From assembly GCA_964494655.1 (NCBI GenBank), contig CAZBRM010000002.1, positions 1-53,697 on the forward strand: a stretch of 53,697 nucleotides of DNA, read 5' to 3'. Below the pieces are notes generated by a model. The model worked only from the letters and a program-made list of their open reading frames with translations, ran no database searches and was not told where the DNA came from. Below are positions 49,857 to 53,697 of the stretch, piece by piece. Position 1 is the first letter of the stretch, and each line of letters opens with the position of its first letter. A program made the translations under genes and the position numbers. This DNA is from JAHJQT01 sp964494655. GTDB lineage: Bacteria > Patescibacteriota > Minisyncoccia > Portnoybacterales > UBA2143.

Positions 49857-50471
49857 ATGGAAAAGATATTGAAGATTGTTATTTGTCTGAGTTTGTTGGC
49901 GATCTGCGCATCTTGCGCGTCAATGGAAAGAATTGGCAGACATACCTTTTATGGGAGTCCTACTGGAGCTTGGACAAGCATTCCAAGCCCGCAAGCCGGT
50001 CTTGTGTTGCCAGTTAACCAAAGCCCAGGTGTTTGGGCCGAATGTTGGTTGTTTGAGGGAGGTTTTTCGGAGCGAGATTTAATTACATCTCATCCGACTA
50101 TTAGAGGTAAGTTAATTTTTGTAAAGTCGCCTCTGAAGCATTTCAAAATTAGTCCGCCCACGAGCCAACCGTACAGCAATGGCGTGGCCTCGTCGGCAAT
50201 AACTGTCCCGATTCTGCTTCCGACATATCCGGCGCGATATACTTTACTAGTATTTCACCAGAATTTTCGTGGCTGGGTAGTAGAGATGCAGACAATTCAA
50301 TTCCAGACAACTGGCTATCCGTTTAATGATAAATTTAAGTCCGGTGGACGCATTGTTTATGCTGATAAGGTTATTCGGCTAGCAAAGTGCAAGCCGTATG
50401 AAAACCGTCAGTTCAAATTTCATCGGATATATTACCCAGGGCATGCGCTTATGCAGGCCTTTGGATTTTAA
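49857..50471 (+). CDS. Putative lipoprotein of unknown function, atypical base composition
   Basis: A 204-aa protein starting MEKILKIVICLSLLAICASC, a short signal peptide ending in a lipobox-like C-A-S-C, so it is probably lipidated at Cys20. The mature part is beta-rich and Pro/Gly/Ser-rich (PTGAWTSIPSPQAGLVLPVN) with no recognised domain. AGAGGAGGG stands 5-12 bases before the ATG, much stronger than most ribosome binding sites here. Codon use is richer in G and C (CGG, CCG, GGC, GTC) than in the neighbours, which suggests recent transfer. It is followed 13 bases later by a second, smaller lipoprotein gene with similar character. Confidence 0.8.
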   Translation: MEKILKIVICLSLLAICASCASMERIGRHTFYGSPTGAWTSIPSPQAGLVLPVNQSPGVWAECWLFEGGFSERDLITSHPTIRGKLIFVKSPLKHFKISPPTSQPYSNGVASSAITVPILLPTYPARYTLLVFHQNFRGWVVEMQTIQFQTTGYPFNDKFKSGGRIVYADKVIRLAKCKPYENRQFKFHRIYYPGHALMQAFGF

Positions 50472-50484
50472 GAGAGGTGAAGAA

Positions 50485-51015
50485 ATGAAAGCAGCAATGA
50501 TTTTAATGATAGTTGGAGTGATGTTTTCTGCCTGCGGGTATATTCATCAGCAGTCGTCTATTATTGCAACTCCGACAACGCCGCGAGTGGTGATTAAGGA
50601 AGTGTCTGTTGACGGAAAAGCGCCAGTAAAAACAGAAAATCAAGAATCTTTTTCACGGCCTGACTTGACTCGGGGGTATATTGAAAATCAGGCGTTTCCA
50701 TACACGCCGAGAGTTTGGTTATTAGCCGGAGGCAAGCAAGTGCTTTTGGTTGGCCAAACAGAAAAAGGACCGCCTCAAGTCCTTGACTGGCAGATTCTAG
50801 AATTTAATCTGCCGCCCGGGCTCTGCCAAATTATTGTAGAGTGGTGGGAATATTTGCCACATTACGGAGGATGGAGGCAAATAAGAGCCGAAATGGCTAA
50901 TATCCAAATTGCTCGTCCTCGCAGAGGTTATTGGAGCGGATATGGCGATAGCTCTCATTATAACTGGAGCGTTGTCATTCGCCCAGATCGTGTTCTTGTT
51001 TACGAAAAAGGTTAA
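50485..51015 (+). CDS. Second putative lipoprotein of unknown function
   Basis: A 176-aa protein starting MKAAMILMIVGVMFSACGYI, a lipoprotein signal peptide with lipobox F-S-A-C at ~14-17. The mature part is rich in Pro, Gly, Trp and Arg (WEYLPHYGGWRQIRAEMANI, RPRRGYWSGYGDSSHYNWSV) and has no recognised domain. The ATG at 50485 is chosen: it is preceded by AGAGAGGTGAAGAA and begins the signal peptide, whereas the longer open frame starting at 50398 overlaps the previous gene and has no signal. Higher-GC codon use matches the previous gene. Its last 13 codons overlap the end of convergent rsmA. Confidence 0.8.
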   Translation: MKAAMILMIVGVMFSACGYIHQQSSIIATPTTPRVVIKEVSVDGKAPVKTENQESFSRPDLTRGYIENQAFPYTPRVWLLAGGKQVLLVGQTEKGPPQVLDWQILEFNLPPGLCQIIVEWWEYLPHYGGWRQIRAEMANIQIARPRRGYWSGYGDSSHYNWSVVIRPDRVLVYEKG

Positions 51016-51853
51016 GGCGTGTGGTGAGCTTTAATAAGTTTACCCAATCCTTAATTTCAAGATTTTCAGCCCTGGCTTGAATGTTCAAATTACATTCAGT
51101 CAGGGCTTTTTTTATTTCTTCTTTATTTACGCTAAGATTTTGTGATAAATTGTTAATTAATTGTTTTCTTGGAGAAGAAAACCCAGCTTTAACTAATTTA
51201 AAGAATTTTTTAATATTAATATTTTCTGGTTTTCTAATATCTGTAATTTTAATTATTGCTGAATCTATTTCTGGTTTTGGCCAGAAATTTTCTTTAGGAA
51301 TATAAGAAATAATTTTTGGCTTGCCGTAAAATTGAACAGAAATAGCTAATAAGTTCATCTTAGGAGATGAAGTACAAATTCTTTGGGCTACTTCTTTTTG
51401 GATAAGCAGGGTTATTTCTTCTGGCTGATTTTCTAATTCTAATAACATGCGTATTAAATGTGAAGTAAGATAATATGGGATGTTGGCTATAACTTTGTAG
51501 GATAGAGGACGTTCCTTAAAATGTATACATTTTAAGGAACGTCCTCTTAGAATCTCTAAAACATCTCCATGTATTATTTCAATATTCTCATAATCTTTAA
51601 GTTCTTGTTTTAACGCTTCAACCATTTGTTTGTCTTTTTCTATAGTAATAATTTTTTTAGCTTTTTTAGATAATTCTTTTGTAAGAATTCCCAGACCAGG
51701 ACCAACTTCAAGAACAAGATCATTTTTATTTAAATCAGCTGCTTTTATAATTTTTTCAAGCGTATCTTCATTAATTAAAAAATTCTGCCCCATTGTTTTA
51801 TTGGGTTTAAGATTATATTTCTGAAGTTGTTCTTTGATTTGAGTTTTGGTCAT
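50975..51853 (-). CDS. rsmA: 16S rRNA (adenine1518/1519-N6)-dimethyltransferase RsmA (KsgA)
   Basis: RsmA dimethylates two adjacent adenines in helix 45 of 16S rRNA using SAM. Motifs are the start KTMGQNFLINEDTLEKIIKA, motif I VLEVGPGLGILTKELSKKAK, and the catalytic NIPYYLTSHLIRML (N-I/L-P-Y). Between GDVLEIL and SYKVIANIPYY an extra ~14 residues (about 103-117, RGRSLKCIHFKERPL) are encoded by a 44-bp perfect palindrome. The C-terminal end after the usual EIKDWVNLLKL carries an extra ~15 residues (TTRLNLFRKQEHDLGE) that run into the convergent lipoprotein gene. The start ATG at 51853 lies 4 bases after the helicase stop; an upstream in-frame ATG at 51877 overlaps it. Confidence 0.92.
   Translation of the reverse strand: MTKTQIKEQLQKYNLKPNKTMGQNFLINEDTLEKIIKAADLNKNDLVLEVGPGLGILTKELSKKAKKIITIEKDKQMVEALKQELKDYENIEIIHGDVLEILRGRSLKCIHFKERPLSYKVIANIPYYLTSHLIRMLLELENQPEEITLLIQKEVAQRICTSSPKMNLLAISVQFYGKPKIISYIPKENFWPKPEIDSAIIKITDIRKPENINIKKFFKLVKAGFSSPRKQLINNLSQNLSVNKEEIKKALTECNLNIQARAENLEIKDWVNLLKLTTRLNLFRKQEHDLGE
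51504..51547. repeat. 44-bp perfect palindrome inserted in frame inside rsmA
   Basis: The arms AGAGGACGTTCCTTAAAATG-TA (51504-51525) and its exact reverse complement (51526-51547) meet without any loop, giving 22 bp per arm. It is read through in frame in rsmA and adds about 14-15 residues in a loop between GDVLEI and YKVIANIP. Such GGACGTTCC/GGAACGTCC palindromes resemble the terminal or REP-type hairpins mobilised by IS200/RAYT-type transposases; that link is from memory and unproven here. No transposase gene is in the window. Confidence 0.9.
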
Positions 51854-51857
51854 ACAT

Positions 51858-53697
51858 TTAATATTCTCTAAATTCAATTAAATGTTTAGGAATATCATTT
51901 AGAAAGCGTGAAGGTGGATTAACCATAATTTGGCCCCAAAAACGGCGCTGCTGACTAAAAACAAAATAAGCTTTTTGTCTGGCTCTTGTTATTCCAACAT
52001 AGCAGAGACGTCTTTCTTCTTCCATTTGTTCTGGATCAAATTGGCTTTTTGAATGCGGAAAGATCCCGTCTTCAAATCCGACAATAAATACAACTGGGAA
52101 TTCAAGCCCTTTAGCACAATGTATCGTCATAAGATTAACCAGATTTTTATTTGTCTCTACCTCGTCGTGGCTAGTTAATAAAGTAATTTCTTCAAGAAAT
52201 TTTTCTAATCCAGTTCCATTTTTTAATGAATTATATTTTAAAGCTACTGTGAAAAGCTCCCGAATGTTTTCCCAGCGCATTTCCCCTTCTTCGCTAGTTT
52301 GTGGATATCTTTCTTTGATGTACTTTTCATAATCTGTTTTTTTAATAATTTCATTAATTAATTCGGTAAGATTTTTTTCTTTGCTTATTTTTCTTAAATC
52401 GCTTATTAAATTATAGAAATTATTTAATAGTTCTGGGCAATTTTTTAATAAGTATAATTTATTTATGTTTTTAGTAAATTTAGCTAATCGGCGCGGAGGA
52501 ATATTAATGATTCTCTGCAAACTTACTAAATCATCTGAATTAGAAATAAATTTGAGATAAGACAATATATCTTTTATCTCTTTTCTCTCATAAAATCTTA
52601 CAGTTCCAATTATTTTATATGGAAAGTTTGTTTTTAAAAAAGCTTCTTCAACAGCGCGTGATTGCGCGTTAGTTCTATAAAGAACAGTAAAATCGCTTAA
52701 TTTAAAATTATCTTGTCTAATTAAATTTTCTATTTCTTCAATCAAGAAGTCGCCTTCTGTTTTTTCATTGTCTGTCTGAATAATATTAATTAACGAACCA
52801 GTTGGATTTTTTGTCCAGAGATTTTTTTCTTTGCGTTCAGTATTTTTACTTATTATATTATGGCCCGCTTCTAAAATATTCTTGGTTGAGCGGTAATTCT
52901 CTTCTAAAAGAATTATTTTTGCTTCTGGATAATCCTTTTCAAAATTAAGAATATTTCTAAAATCAGCCCCGCGCCAGCTGTAAATACTTTGATCGGGATC
53001 TGCTATCAGCCAGAGATTATTATGCTCTTGGGCAAGCAGATTTGTTAAAGTATATTGGCCTGTATTTGTATCATGGGCTTCGTCAACAAGAATATATTGC
53101 CATTTATTCTGGTATTTTTTTAGGGTATCTGGATTTTCTTGAAACAGCATTGCTGTAAGCATAATCAAGTCATCAAAATCAAGAGCATTTGATTTTTCAA
53201 GCGCTTTTTGGTAGCTTTGATAAATTTTGGCTGTTGTTTGTGGAAAATATTCTCTTGCTTGCTTTTCGTAAGAATCAGCGTTAATTAATTCGTCTTTAGC
53301 TCGCGAGATTACAGAGAGGATCATATTTGGTTTAAATTGTTCCGCGCTGATATTTAATTCTTGTATTGAGCGTTTAACTAAAGAAAGTTGATCAGCTCTA
53401 TCATAAATAACAAAGTTTTTTTTGTATCCTATCTTGTCTATCTCTTTTCTTAATATTTGCAAACAAGTAGCATGAAATGTCCCAATAACAGGTTTGAAGG
53501 ATCGTTCTTGAAGAAGTTTTCTAACTCTTTCTTTCATCTCTTCGGCTGCCTTGTTAGTGAAAGTAACAGCTAAAATACTATCAGCTGGAATGTTTTGTTC
53601 AACTAAATAAGCAATTCTGTGTGTTAAACAACGTGTTTTTCCAGAACCTGGTCCTGCAATAACTAAAACAGGTCCCCTGATAATGGCGACCGCTTCT
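51858..53697 (-). CDS. UvrD/PcrA-type superfamily 1 DNA helicase, partial at its N-terminus
   Basis: A 3'-5' helicase for repair and replication-fork maintenance. The frame continues beyond the first Met at 53537 to the window edge, adding 53 residues with the Walker A motif (LVIAGPGSGKTRCLTHRIAY) and motif Ia (ILAVTFTNKAAEEMKERV); only about ten residues should be missing. Other motifs: II (YILVDEAHDTNTGQYT), III (LIADPDQSIYSWRGADFRNI), IV (LLEENYRSTKNIL), V (VNLMTIHCAKGLEFPVVFIV) and VI (EEERRLCYVGITRARQKAYF). Motif II reads DEAHDTN, where UvrD/PcrA normally has DEFQDTN. The protein ends soon after motif VI (~622 residues in total), lacking the long Tudor-type C-terminus of PcrA. It precedes rsmA by 4 bases. 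Confidence 0.93.
   Translation of the reverse strand, partial: EAVAIIRGPVLVIAGPGSGKTRCLTHRIAYLVEQNIPADSILAVTFTNKAAEEMKERVRKLLQERSFKPVIGTFHATCLQILRKEIDKIGYKKNFVIYDRADQLSLVKRSIQELNISAEQFKPNMILSVISRAKDELINADSYEKQAREYFPQTTAKIYQSYQKALEKSNALDFDDLIMLTAMLFQENPDTLKKYQNKWQYILVDEAHDTNTGQYTLTNLLAQEHNNLWLIADPDQSIYSWRGADFRNILNFEKDYPEAKIILLEENYRSTKNILEAGHNIISKNTERKEKNLWTKNPTGSLINIIQTDNEKTEGDFLIEEIENLIRQDNFKLSDFTVLYRTNAQSRAVEEAFLKTNFPYKIIGTVRFYERKEIKDILSYLKFISNSDDLVSLQRIINIPPRRLAKFTKNINKLYLLKNCPELLNNFYNLISDLRKISKEKNLTELINEIIKKTDYEKYIKERYPQTSEEGEMRWENIRELFTVALKYNSLKNGTGLEKFLEEITLLTSHDEVETNKNLVNLMTIHCAKGLEFPVVFIVGFEDGIFPHSKSQFDPEQMEEERRLCYVGITRARQKAYFVFSQQRRFWGQIMVNPPSRFLNDIPKHLIEFREY

Noticed and set aside
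50398..50484. An upstream ATG for the second lipoprotein gene.
   Set aside because: It overlaps the preceding gene and hides the signal peptide internally; the ATG at 50485 has a good ribosome binding site and begins the signal peptide.
1..53697. CRISPR arrays, tRNAs, rRNAs, integrases or transposases.
   Set aside because: No regularly spaced repeats, no cloverleaf outside tmRNA and no transposase or integrase motifs were seen; small tRNA genes could still be missed by eye, but intergenic space is very limited.

Overview
The window is an AT-rich bacterial chromosome segment that looks like a Candidate Phyla Radiation (Patescibacteria) genome, most likely a parcubacterium. This lineage call is an inference from gene content. 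The signs are shortened versions of universal proteins (RecO of 179 aa, YebC of 179 aa), a stand-alone PolA-type 5'-3' exonuclease, a type IV secretion-like operon built around PrgI, TraC-like, VirB4-like, VirB6-like and VirB2-like proteins, surface proteins with lamin-tail/PKD and thrombospondin-3-like repeats, a DUF3048 protein, and mostly weak or absent Shine-Dalgarno sequences. The genetic code is standard: UGA works as a stop (tsaE/exonuclease ATGA overlap).

Layout. 1-5183 (minus): an edge-truncated unknown gene, recO, ileS and argS. 5230-7192 (plus): smpB, the tmRNA gene ssrA, infC (which appears to need an AUU-type start), rpmI and rplT, closed by a terminator buried inside the convergent holA gene. 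7193-9235 (minus): holA and a DUF3048 protein. 9245-14136 (minus): a signalling cluster of FIST sensor, PAS protein, TIGR02265-like sensor, PAS/histidine kinase and two response regulators, the last with an in-frame nonsense codon. 14219-15516 (minus): 5'-3' exonuclease and tsaE. 15600-22293 (mainly plus): pilB/gspE-type ATPase, an orphan structured RNA transcribed on the minus strand, ruvB, a toxin-antitoxin pair (minus), a lamin-tail surface protein, an isolated 70-aa gene with its own promoter and terminator, yebC and ruvC. 22298-25788 (plus): a compact cluster of a 7TM protein, a RimK-like ATP-grasp ligase fused to a retropepsin-like domain, and a second ATP-grasp enzyme. 25861-29631: tyrS (minus) and a class A penicillin-binding protein (plus).

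29633-34080 is the classical replication-origin neighbourhood: dnaN and dnaA on the minus strand, and rpmH-rnpA-yidC-khpB leaving in the opposite direction, with candidate DnaA boxes in the dnaA-dnaN spacer. 34084-38224 (plus) continues into a PRC-barrel protein, a polysaccharide flippase and two O-antigen-ligase-like proteins, which could build a surface glycan. 38184-49706 (minus) holds a beta-propeller protein and then the type IV secretion-like operon, which contains a 100-N assembly gap that can be closed in frame. 49857-51015 (plus) is a small two-gene lipoprotein island with higher GC and strong ribosome binding sites, overlapping the 3' end of rsmA. rsmA carries an in-frame 44-bp perfect palindrome. 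The window ends inside a UvrD/PcrA-type helicase gene.

The strongest leads are the ATP-grasp/7TM/retropepsin cluster, the minus-strand structured RNA at about 17330-17561, the palindrome inside rsmA, the non-canonical infC start, the nonsense codon in the last response regulator, the cysteine-clustered protein in the secretion operon, and the artificial nature of the N gap. No CRISPR array, tRNA, rRNA or transposase gene was seen.
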